Shown here: piece by piece, positions 7,696 through 14,141 of the stretch
Layout: each line of letters starts with the position of its first letter
How positions within the stretch are numbered: the stretch's first letter is position 1
Source: Planctomycetes bacterium HGW-Planctomycetes-1
GTDB taxonomy: Bacteria > Planctomycetota > Phycisphaerae > Sedimentisphaerales > UBA12454
Direction: 5' to 3'
DNA length: 32,036 nucleotides
NCBI GenBank assembly: GCA_002839495.1
Contig: PGYD01000012.1
Coordinates: forward strand, 1-32,036
The notes under the pieces: model-generated
Told to the model about the DNA's origin: nothing
The model's database searches: none
What the model saw: the letters and a program-made list of their open reading frames with translations, nothing else
Translations under genes and position numbers: made by a program

Positions 7696-7724
7696 TTGAC
7701 CAATTGCCGAAAATCGGCAATAAT
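7696..7724 (+). promoter_or_regulatory. Promoter of nfnAB with a palindromic operator in the spacer
   Basis: TTGACC (7696-7701), 17-bp spacer, AATAAT (7719-7724). The spacer is filled by a perfect inverted repeat ATTGCCGA-AAA-TCGGCAAT (7703-7721), the classical position for a repressor site. A second TATAAT lies at 7687-7692 without a good -35. This sits in the 337-bp gap 7427-7763 between divergent hup and nfnA. The rest of that gap (about 7500-7680) is AT-rich and shows nothing else recognisable. Confidence 0.5.
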
Positions 7725-7763
7725 CCCGCTTTTTAAGTTAAATTCAACCGAAAGGCAGCGAAT

Positions 7764-8612
7764 TTGTCTCATAAGTTATTATCTAAAAAGCAGTTATGTC
7801 CAGACGTCTATGTGGCCGACATTGCCGTTCCGCTTGTCGCCTCTGCCGCCAAGCCCGGCCAGTTTGTTATTGTTTGCCTAAAAGGCACTTACAGCGAACG
7901 GATACCTTTGACAATCGCCGGCTCTGACGCCGAAAAAGGCTCAATCCGTCTTATCTGGCAGGCTGTCGGAAAAAGCACGGCAGAGCTCGGCCATTTAAAG
8001 GTCGGCGACGAGGTGGAAAATATCCTCGGACCCCTCGGCAAACCCACCCATATCGAAAAATTCGGTACGGTTGTCTGCGTCGGCGGCGGTATCGGTAACG
8101 CTCCGCTTCTGCCGATAGCGGCAGCGATGAAAAAAGCAGGCAATAAAGTTATCAGCATCCTCGGCGCAAGGACAAAAGAGCTTTTGATTCTCGAAGACGA
8201 ATTTAAAGCGTTCAGCGATGAAATCATTATTGTTACCGATGACGGCTCGTACGGCAAAAAGGCGCTCGTAACAGAACCTTTAAAAGAAATTTGTCAGCGT
8301 CCCGACAAACCTAATCTTACCGTTGCTATAGGCCCTGCGATAATGATGAAGTTCTGCTGCGCAACTACGAAGCCATTCGATGTCCCGACAGTCGTTTCAC
8401 TTAATACGATTATGATTGACGGAACGGGAATGTGCGGCGGATGCAGAGTCGAAGTAGGCGGACAAACGAAATTTGTCTGCGTTGACGGGCCGGAATTCGA
8501 CGGCCATAAAGTAAATTTCGATTTGATGATGAAGCGTATGCAGGCCTATAAAAAACAGGAAGCACAGGCGCTCGAAGAATATAAAAAACACAGATGCAAA
8601 ATCGGCTTATGA
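7764..8612 (+). CDS. nfnA: Ferredoxin:NADP oxidoreductase small subunit (NfnA/SudB type)
   Basis: The FAD/NAD(H)-binding and [2Fe-2S] subunit of the Nfn complex, which couples NADH and reduced ferredoxin to NADP+ reduction by flavin-based electron bifurcation. Older names are sulfide dehydrogenase or dihydroorotate dehydrogenase electron-transfer subunit. Seen: FAD-site RIPLTIAGSD, nucleotide-binding VCVGGGIGNAPLLPIAAAM, and three cluster cysteines as CxxC-x11-C in MCGGCRVEVGG...FVCVDG near residue 220. Length 282 is normal. The start codon is TTG at 7764, with AAAGG 10 nt upstream and no better ATG in frame. The nfnB gene lies just downstream. Confidence 0.92.
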   Translation: MSHKLLSKKQLCPDVYVADIAVPLVASAAKPGQFVIVCLKGTYSERIPLTIAGSDAEKGSIRLIWQAVGKSTAELGHLKVGDEVENILGPLGKPTHIEKFGTVVCVGGGIGNAPLLPIAAAMKKAGNKVISILGARTKELLILEDEFKAFSDEIIIVTDDGSYGKKALVTEPLKEICQRPDKPNLTVAIGPAIMMKFCCATTKPFDVPTVVSLNTIMIDGTGMCGGCRVEVGGQTKFVCVDGPEFDGHKVNFDLMMKRMQAYKKQEAQALEEYKKHRCKIGL

Positions 8613-8617
8613 AAATA

Positions 8618-8667
8618 ACACGGATTTACACTAACTTCTTAGACACGGATTAACGCGGATTTACACT
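8618..8667 (+). repeat. Degenerate CACGGATT/TTACAC intergenic repeat
   Basis: The stretch contains CACGGATTTACACT, CACGGATTAACG and CGCGGATTTACACT close together. Similar text occurs after nfnB (10304-10331) and before lptG (19605-19629). It appears non-coding and looks like a dispersed low-grade repeat. No function is visible. Confidence 0.5.
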
Positions 8668-8693
8668 GTAAGTAAAAAATATAATCTCTGTGG

Positions 8694-8738
8694 TCGGCGC
8701 CTGCCCTGTGAGATGTCGCAACTATCTCATCAGGGTGT
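8694..8738 (+). mobile_element. 45-bp hairpin element with 9-bp direct repeats
   Basis: The direct repeat TCTCTGTGG flanks it at 8685-8693 and 8739-8747. The insert folds as CCCTGTGAGAT (8704-8714) against ATCTCATCAGGG (8724-8735), with one bulged base. The duplication suggests insertion of a miniature palindromic unit into the leader of nfnB, just before its ATG at 8750. An apparent GTG-started N-terminal extension of nfnB from 8690 is only a translation of this insert. Confidence 0.5.
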
Positions 8739-8749
8739 TCTCTGTGGCT

Positions 8750-10264
8750 ATGAATAAAAATTTTTACTCGGTGGCTAAAAAGGATACTAAATTGAACGAG
8801 CAGCAATTACTCGATGAGCTTTTAAAGAAATACAAAGACGGCACATTAAAGCCTTCGGACAGATACGCTATTCCGCCTCAGCCTATGCCCCAGCAGGATT
8901 CGGTCAAGCGTCGCAGCAATGTCAATGAAGTTGCGCTCGGTTATACCGAAACGCAGGCCCGGCTCGAAGCCCTGCGGTGTTTGCAGTGCAAAAACGCACC
9001 CTGTGTGGCAGGCTGTCCGGTCAGAATAAAGATTAAGGATTTCATCGCTCCAATCGTCGAGGGCGATTTCCAAAAAGCGCTCGATATAATCAGAGAAAAT
9101 TCGCTCCTGCCCGCCGTTTGCGGAAGAGTTTGTCCGCAGGAAGTGCAGTGCCAGCTTCCCTGCACTGTAGGAAAGAAATTCAAGGATGTCGATAAAGCCG
9201 TCTCAATCGGCAGGCTCGAAAGATTCGTCGCCGACTGGGGCAAAAAACAGCACGAACATACAATCCCGACAGTCGCCGCCCAAACAGGCAAGAAAGTCGC
9301 CGTAATCGGTTCAGGCCCCGGCGGAATCGTCGTCGCTACCGATGTCCGCAGAGCAGGGCACGATGTAACTGTATTCGAGGCGTTTCACAAGTCCGGCGGA
9401 GTAATGGTTTACGGCATTCCGGAATTTCGTCTTCCAAAAGCCATTGTGCAGGAAGAAATCGACCAGCTCAAAGCGATGGGCGTCAATATCATCTGCAATT
9501 TTGTCGTCGGCAGGACAAAAACTATAAAACAGATTATGGAAGAAGATGGTTTTGATGCCGCTTATATCGGCGTAGGGGCGGGACTGCCGATGTTTATGAA
9601 TATCGAGGGCGAGCACCTTGTCGGCGTTTACAGCGCAAATGAATATCTCACAAGAGCAAACCTTATGCGTGCCTACGATTTCGGCAAAGGAGCCGATACT
9701 CCTATCGCGATGTCGAAAAAAGTCGCGGTTATCGGCGGCGGAAACGTCGCTATGGACTCTGCCAGAACTGCCGTCAGACTCGGCGCCGAGAAGGTTTATC
9801 TTGTCTATCGCCGAAGCGAAAAGGAAATGCCCGCAAGAGTTGAGGAAGTCCACCACGCAAAAGAAGAGGGAATCGAATTCCATCTTTTACGCAATCCCAA
9901 ACGAATCCTCGGCAATTCCGAAGGCGTCGTAACGGCAATCGAATGTCTCAAATACGAGCTTGGCGAACCAGACGCATCCGGCAGGCGCAGACCTGTGCCG
10001 ATACAAGGCTCTGAATTTACAATCGATGTCGATACGGTTGTTGTCGCTATCGGCAACGGCGCAAATCCGCTCATCGGCCAGACAACGCCGGGACTGGAAC
10101 TGAACAAATGGGGCAATATTATCGTCGATGAAAACTGCAAAACCGCTCTTGATGGCGTTTACGCAGGCGGAGATATTGTTCTTGGCGCGGCGACCGTAAT
10201 TTTAGCAATGGGTCAGGGCCGAACCGCTGCCGCCGCGATTAATGAGTATTTGAAAACAAAATGA
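8750..10264 (+). CDS. nfnB: Ferredoxin:NADP oxidoreductase large subunit (NfnB/GltA type)
   Basis: The NADPH-binding large subunit of Nfn, annotated in many genomes as NADPH-dependent glutamate synthase small chain (gltA). The N-terminal domain carries two [4Fe-4S] sites: CLQCKNAPCVAGCPV, then CGRVCPQEVQCQLPC. Two Rossmann folds follow: VAVIGSGPGGIVVATDVRRAGHDVTVFEA for FAD and KVAVIGGGNVAMDSARTAVRLGAE for NADPH. The end is the FAD-contacting YAGGDIVLGAATVILAMGQGRTAA. With the ATG at 8750 the protein has 504 residues, slightly long because of about 45 extra N-terminal residues before PQPMPQQD. Pairing with nfnA supports Nfn rather than glutamate synthase, whose large subunit is absent. Confidence 0.93.
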   Translation: MNKNFYSVAKKDTKLNEQQLLDELLKKYKDGTLKPSDRYAIPPQPMPQQDSVKRRSNVNEVALGYTETQARLEALRCLQCKNAPCVAGCPVRIKIKDFIAPIVEGDFQKALDIIRENSLLPAVCGRVCPQEVQCQLPCTVGKKFKDVDKAVSIGRLERFVADWGKKQHEHTIPTVAAQTGKKVAVIGSGPGGIVVATDVRRAGHDVTVFEAFHKSGGVMVYGIPEFRLPKAIVQEEIDQLKAMGVNIICNFVVGRTKTIKQIMEEDGFDAAYIGVGAGLPMFMNIEGEHLVGVYSANEYLTRANLMRAYDFGKGADTPIAMSKKVAVIGGGNVAMDSARTAVRLGAEKVYLVYRRSEKEMPARVEEVHHAKEEGIEFHLLRNPKRILGNSEGVVTAIECLKYELGEPDASGRRRPVPIQGSEFTIDVDTVVVAIGNGANPLIGQTTPGLELNKWGNIIVDENCKTALDGVYAGGDIVLGAATVILAMGQGRTAAAAINEYLKTK

Positions 10265-10271
10265 CGCAGTC

Positions 10272-10291
10272 ATTCCCGCGAAAGCGGGAAT
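10272..10291 (+). repeat. REP-like hairpin ATTCCCGC-GAAA-GCGGGAAT after nfnB
   Basis: A perfect 8-bp stem with a GAAA tetraloop, 7 bp after the nfnB stop. A related hairpin lies downstream of the aminotransferase (18351-18371). It may protect or end the nfnAB transcript. There is only a weak T-run (TTTT at 10295-10298), so terminator activity is uncertain. Confidence 0.6.
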
Positions 10292-10339
10292 CCATTTTAA
10301 TTAACCACGAGTTTACACAAATATACACGATATTTATTT

Positions 10340-10570
10340 ATGAAACCTGAAGTTGTAAATATCTCGCAGCATGGCTTTTGGATTTTGTTCAATGGCAAGG
10401 AATATTTCCTGCCGTTTGAAAAATTCCCGTGGTTCAGGAAAGCGTCTATTGCCGATTTAACAAATATCCAGCTCCTGCATAAAACGCATCTTTACTGGCC
10501 GAGCCTCGATGTTGACTTGTCTATAAGTATTATTGAATCTCCCGAAAAATATAAACTGGTGGCAAAATAG
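10340..10570 (+). CDS. DUF2442 domain-containing protein
   Basis: A 76-residue small protein. It has the DUF2442 pattern: GFWILFNGKEYFLPFEKFPWFRKASI in the first half and LYWPSLDVDLSISIIESPEKY near the end. Members are often found beside DUF4160 genes or toxin-like partners, but no DUF4160 gene is seen here. The ATG is preceded by a degenerate repeat (10304-10331) and lacks a clear Shine-Dalgarno. The biochemical role is unknown. A GC-rich stem GCCGCC/GGCGGC lies just downstream (about 10578-10596) and may end the transcript. Confidence 0.8.
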   Translation: MKPEVVNISQHGFWILFNGKEYFLPFEKFPWFRKASIADLTNIQLLHKTHLYWPSLDVDLSISIIESPEKYKLVAK

Positions 10571-10603
10571 GCAGAACCGCCGCCATCAGAGGCGGCAAGC
10601 TGA

Positions 10604-10825
10604 GGGAAAATCGACCCGACAAAACTGGACGAAACCGTAACGGCCTACCTCGATGTTACCGTAGCGTTTCCAATTATGACAGCTTATGCCATACAGTCCA
10701 CTAAACCCAAGAAATTAAAAAGGTTATATGACAGAGGCGATGAACTGCATAAGAAGTTAATCAAATCATACCTTGAAAATAATAAGGAAGTTGAGAAACT
10801 CAAAGCTTTAATAAAGAAGCTTTGA
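10604..10825 (+). pseudogene. Possible 5'-truncated remnant of a small charged protein
   Basis: A 73-residue open frame follows directly after an in-frame TGA at 10601-10603, without an initial start codon. The translation looks protein-like: DPTKLDETVTAYLDV, then MTAYAIQ, then a Lys-rich helical end (KKLKRLYDRGDELHKKL..NNKEVEKLKALIKKL). The only ATG (10676) would give 49 residues and has no good ribosome site. I do not recognise the family. It could be the tail of a gene whose 5' part was lost, or a short real gene starting at 10676. Confidence 0.35.
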
Positions 10826-11177
10826 GAAGTGAAAAGTTAAAAGTGAATAGTGAAAAATTGAGGAGTCGCCTTCGGCGGGCAAAATTTGTTGATGTTTTAT
10901 TGCCGGTAAAGTAAAATATTTTCAAGCAAAAAGTGTGGTAGATTTGTTAAGAATACAGAACTCAGAATACAGCAGACAGAATAAGGAACCCCGCCAAAGG
11001 CGGACAAGTTTTGGTTGTCTTTGCAAAGAAACAGAGATAGAATTCTTGTAAAGCATTGGTTGAATAAAAAAAGGCGATTGACAGATAGGATATCAAACTA
11101 TGGAAAAAGTAGAAATAAAGAAAATCGGGAATCATTAAGAGCCACGGTTGACTGTGGTGAATTGAGAGGAATAAAGA
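10826..11177. other. Intergenic stretch without recognisable gene
   Basis: About 350 bp of AT-rich sequence. It holds two small GC-rich motifs of the 'GCCTTCGGCGGGC' and 'CCCCGCCAAAGGCGGAC' kind (near 10868 and 10989), typical of dispersed intergenic repeats. A possible TTGACA at about 11077 has no good -10 partner. GAGAGGAATAAAG just before 11178 is the ribosome site of the next gene. Confidence 0.5.
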
Positions 11178-11549
11178 ATGGGTTTTTTTGATAAGTTGCT
11201 TAGAAAGATGCCTGGTGGCCCAATTAGCGTAGCGGAGACATTGTTGCGAGCTTATAGAAAATACCAAGCAGAAAATCCACAAGCTGGTAAAAAAGATGCC
11301 TTCAGATATGTGCTTGAAACACGTTATCGGATAATAAAATCAATGGGCTCTGCGGAAATGGAGTCAATATTAGAAGAAGCAAATACTTTGGGTCATTTGA
11401 CGTTTTTGGTTGTTGCACATGATAATCCAGTTGCTGCTAAACCAATATTCATGAAGCAGACCGTTCTTGACTTATATGGATTCTTCGAAAAGAATGCTCC
11501 TGAAAAATTAGGGGGTTTAGATTCTTTGAAGAAAATCGTTTCTGTTTGA
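11178..11549 (+). CDS. Hypothetical protein, 123 residues
   Basis: I do not recognise this protein. It starts MGFFDKLLRKMPGGPIS and continues as a mainly helical sequence with no transmembrane segment or cysteines. The middle part reads YRIIKSMGSAEMESILEEANTLGHLTFLVVAHDNPVAA and the C-terminus is LGGLDSLKKIVSV. A strong ribosome site (AGAGGA, 8 nt upstream) supports the start, so it is probably a real gene. Its base composition is more AT-rich than the housekeeping genes around it. It lies in the accessory patch between DUF2442 and the PDDEXK nuclease. Confidence 0.6.
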   Translation: MGFFDKLLRKMPGGPISVAETLLRAYRKYQAENPQAGKKDAFRYVLETRYRIIKSMGSAEMESILEEANTLGHLTFLVVAHDNPVAAKPIFMKQTVLDLYGFFEKNAPEKLGGLDSLKKIVSV

Positions 11550-11602
11550 AGGATGGGGTGCTAAACGAATGGCGGATTTATCGCGGCGGCTTGTCCAGCC
11601 TC

Positions 11603-11666
11603 CGTCCCGATTTTATCGGGACGAATCGGGACGTTAATAATAATAAATAGGGACAGCCACCTATTT
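11603..11666 (+). repeat. Two intergenic inverted repeats
   Basis: First CGTCCCGAT-TTT-ATCGGGACG (11603-11623), a 9-bp perfect stem. Then AAATAGG (11645-11651) paired with CCTATTT (11660-11666), around GACAGCCA. The second resembles the 'AAATAGG..GACAG..CCTATTT' palindromes found near REP-associated transposases in other genomes, but no transposase is present here. A TCCCGATAAATCGGGA hairpin recurs inside the nested element at 25718-25872. Confidence 0.5.
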
Positions 11667-11780
11667 CCGATAGGCCAGTTGAAAAGTTTTTGGATTGATT
11701 GGGGGCGGGCATTTTTCTTGATTAAATCAACCCTACCGATTATAAGAAATTACTGTTTTTTTAGGGATTTTACAGGAAAT

Positions 11781-12836
11781 ATGAAGGAAAGACTTATCAA
11801 GTCGGCTAAGAGGCAGATAGTGAATGAAACGATTGGCAAGGGGTATCATTCGCTATTAAAGAATATTAAGGAACGCATCCGTTCTGCCCAATATGAGGCT
11901 CTTAAAGCCGTCAATAAAGAAATGATTCGCCTTTACTGGGATATCGGACAAATGATTGTCGAGAGACAAAAGGGCGAAAATTGGGGCAAATCTGTCGTTG
12001 AAATGCTTGCAAAAGACCTGCAAAATGAATTTCCGGGAGTTGCCGGTTATTCATCGGATAATCTTTGGCGTATGCGTAAATTTTATCTGAATTTTAAGGA
12101 TAATGAAAAACTTGCACCATTGGTGCAAGAAATAAGCTGGGCGAAGAACATTGTTATTATGGAAAGCTGCAGAGATGATTTAGAACGCGAATTTTATATC
12201 CGAATGACACGCAAAATGGGGTGGAGCAAAAATGTTCTAATTCATCAGATTGAAAATAAAACGTATAAAAAAACATTATCGAGTCAAACTAATTTCGATA
12301 AGGCAGTACCTGTCAAAATCCGCAATCAGGCAAAACTTGCCGTAAAAGATGAATATACCTTTAATTTTCTCGAACTCGGTGAAGAACACAGTGAAATGGA
12401 ACTTGAACGGGCGATTATATCGAGAATCAATCAGTTTTTAATTGAAATGGGCGGGACTTATGCTTTTATGGGAAATCAGTATCGGCTGGAAATAGCAGGC
12501 AAAGAATATTTTATTGATATTTTACTTTATCACCGTCATCTTAAATGTCTTGTTGCTATCGAGTTAAAAGTTGGAGAGTTTCAGCCGGAGTATGTTGGTA
12601 AAATGCAGTTTTATCTTGCGGCACTTGATGATACGATAAAATTAAAAGGAGAAAATCCGGCGATTGGTATTATCCTATGTAAAGAGAAAAATCGCACAAT
12701 TGTTGAATATGCCTTGAGAGAAACTAAAAAACCCATTGGCGTAGCAGAGTATAAAATAGTAACCAGATTGCCTAAAGAACTCAAAGGGCAGCTTCCTTCG
12801 CCACAACAAATTGAGAAACTAATGGAAAAGATGTAG
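11781..12836 (+). CDS. DUF1016/YhcG-type PDDEXK nuclease
   Basis: A 351-residue protein with the two YhcG domains: an N-terminal DUF1016_N helical domain (NKEMIRLYWDIGQMIVERQKGENWG, YSSDNLWRMRKFYLNF) and a C-terminal PD-(D/E)xK nuclease-like domain. The catalytic pattern is visible as FIDILLYHRHLKCLVAIELKVGEFQPEYVGKMQFYL, with D, then E-x-K. The family is a predicted nuclease often found in mobile or defence contexts; its target is unknown. The ATG at 11781 has AGGA upstream; an upstream in-frame TTG at 11679 looks spurious. Codon use is more AT-rich than in the adjacent decarboxylase gene, consistent with acquisition. Confidence 0.87.
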   Translation: MKERLIKSAKRQIVNETIGKGYHSLLKNIKERIRSAQYEALKAVNKEMIRLYWDIGQMIVERQKGENWGKSVVEMLAKDLQNEFPGVAGYSSDNLWRMRKFYLNFKDNEKLAPLVQEISWAKNIVIMESCRDDLEREFYIRMTRKMGWSKNVLIHQIENKTYKKTLSSQTNFDKAVPVKIRNQAKLAVKDEYTFNFLELGEEHSEMELERAIISRINQFLIEMGGTYAFMGNQYRLEIAGKEYFIDILLYHRHLKCLVAIELKVGEFQPEYVGKMQFYLAALDDTIKLKGENPAIGIILCKEKNRTIVEYALRETKKPIGVAEYKIVTRLPKELKGQLPSPQQIEKLMEKM

Positions 12837-12839
12837 CAT

Positions 12840-13982
12840 ATGCGAAACGAGCTAATCAAACTGGCCAGAGATAATGGGACGCCGTTGTTTATTCTTGACC
12901 ACGCTAAAATTCGGGAAAATTTTCAGGTCTTTAAGAAAAACCTACCGAACGTGCAGGCCTATTACGCCGTAAAGGCAAACTCCAATCAGGAAATAATCAA
13001 AACCCTGTTCAATGAAGGAGCAAGTTTCGATGTCGCCTCCTATAACGAGTTTATGCAGATTTATAATCAGATAAAAAGCTTCAAAAAAGCGGAAAAAGAC
13101 TTCTTTATCTGGGACAAAATCATCTTCTCCAATACCATCAAAGACAAGGACACCCTAAAGAAAATCAAAAGGTACAAACCGCTCGTTACTTACGATAACG
13201 CCGAAGAAGTGGACAAAATCAAGGAAAATTGCGAGACGGCGGGGCTGGTATTGCGATTGAAGGTGCCGGATACCGGCTCGCAGGTGGAGATGAGCTCGAA
13301 ATTCGGGGCAGAACCTGCCGATGCGGCGGCGCTGATAAAAAAGGTGTTCGATTCGGGGCTTGCGGTCGAGGGATTGAGTTTTCACGTGGGAAGCCAGTGT
13401 ACGAATTTCGATAATTACGCGACCGCGCTGCAGATAACGGCTGAGATTTTCAACGATGCCCGCAAAAAAGGCTACGAGCTGAAAATAATCGATATCGGCG
13501 GCGGATTTCCGGCGGCTTACGATTCGAATGTGCCTCGGTTCGAGCGGCTTGCAGAGGTTATAGAGTCGGAAATTGCAAGGCTGTTTCCGGCGGATGTGGA
13601 AGTTATAGCCGAGCCGGGCAGGTTTATGGTGGCGACGACAGCGGTACTCGTTTCGGAAATTATCGGCAAGGCGGTCAGGAACGGAAAAATCTTCTATCAT
13701 ATTAACGACGGCGTTTATCATACTTTTTCAGGCATTGTTTACGACCATTGGATTCCGAATTTTACGCCGCTGAGCAACGGCAGAGATTCCGAGACGGAAG
13801 TTTGCGCGGTTGTCGGGCCGACGTGCGACAGTTTCGATAAGATTTCGCTTTCGGAGCAATTGCCGGCGGGTCTTAAGCTCGGCGATTTGCTTTATACCGA
13901 GAACATCGGGGCATACAGCGTCGCATCATCGACAAAATTCAACGGCTTCGAAGGAGCGAAGATACTGCATATAAATAGCTAA
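12840..13982 (+). CDS. Type III PLP-dependent ornithine/lysine decarboxylase
   Basis: Makes putrescine or cadaverine by decarboxylation of ornithine or lysine. The fold is the alanine-racemase-like barrel plus beta domain: the PLP lysine is Lys45 in AYYAVKANSN, followed by SFHVGSQC, DIGGGFP and AEPGRFMVA. The catalytic cysteine, Cys329 in GPTCDSFD, belongs to the ornithine/lysine decarboxylase group and speaks against diaminopimelate or carboxynorspermidine decarboxylase. At 380 residues it is a normal length. It starts 3 bp after the nuclease stop with only a weak ribosome site, so it may be translated by read-on from that gene or from its own unseen promoter. No other polyamine gene is nearby. 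Confidence 0.9.
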   Translation: MRNELIKLARDNGTPLFILDHAKIRENFQVFKKNLPNVQAYYAVKANSNQEIIKTLFNEGASFDVASYNEFMQIYNQIKSFKKAEKDFFIWDKIIFSNTIKDKDTLKKIKRYKPLVTYDNAEEVDKIKENCETAGLVLRLKVPDTGSQVEMSSKFGAEPADAAALIKKVFDSGLAVEGLSFHVGSQCTNFDNYATALQITAEIFNDARKKGYELKIIDIGGGFPAAYDSNVPRFERLAEVIESEIARLFPADVEVIAEPGRFMVATTAVLVSEIIGKAVRNGKIFYHINDGVYHTFSGIVYDHWIPNFTPLSNGRDSETEVCAVVGPTCDSFDKISLSEQLPAGLKLGDLLYTENIGAYSVASSTKFNGFEGAKILHINS

Positions 13983-14049
13983 ATCCAAAGCACGAAATTC
14001 AAAAGGCTCAAAACGATTTCGAACATTTAAAAGTTAGAATTTTGAATTT
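13983..14049. repeat. Dispersed 'GCACGAAATTC' palindromic repeat, copy 1
   Basis: AAATTCAAAA (13995-14004) pairs with TTTTGAATTT (14040-14049). The flanking AAAGCACGAAATTC matches the end of a longer copy at 15886-16022, in inverted orientation. The two copies bracket murJ. They look like diverged copies of an intergenic repeat family, not coding sequence. Confidence 0.5.
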
Positions 14050-14085
14050 ATTTCCACCGTTGGGTGTCCTGCGGAGAATTTCGAG

Positions 14086-14138
14086 TTTTAGGTTATTGCG
14101 TCCTAACAGGCTTGTGGGTTCGACTCCCTCCACTCGCA
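14086..14138 (+). other. tRNA-Leu(UAG)-like 3' fragment (pseudo-tRNA or att-like remnant)
   Basis: TTTTAGGT (14086-14093) looks like an anticodon loop with UAG. GCGTCCTAAC and a variable-arm-like GGCTTGTG follow, then a T-arm (GGGTTCGACTCCC, 14116-14128) and an acceptor-like end CACTCGC plus discriminator A (14131-14138). The matching 5' acceptor GCGAGTG and a proper D-arm are missing upstream; only a poor GCGGAgAATT resemblance remains. No CCA is encoded. It is therefore a broken tRNA gene or a tRNA 3' end left by integration or recombination. Confidence 0.5.
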
Positions 14139-14141
14139 TTT

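Noticed and set aside
8690-8749. N-terminal extension of nfnB from a GTG at 8690
   Set aside because: The 20 extra residues are a translation of the 45-bp hairpin insert; the ATG at 8750 fits the family better.
10962-11282. Minus-strand ORF of 106 residues
   Set aside because: It overlaps the supported plus-strand gene at 11178, has low-complexity hydrophobic content and lacks a ribosome site.
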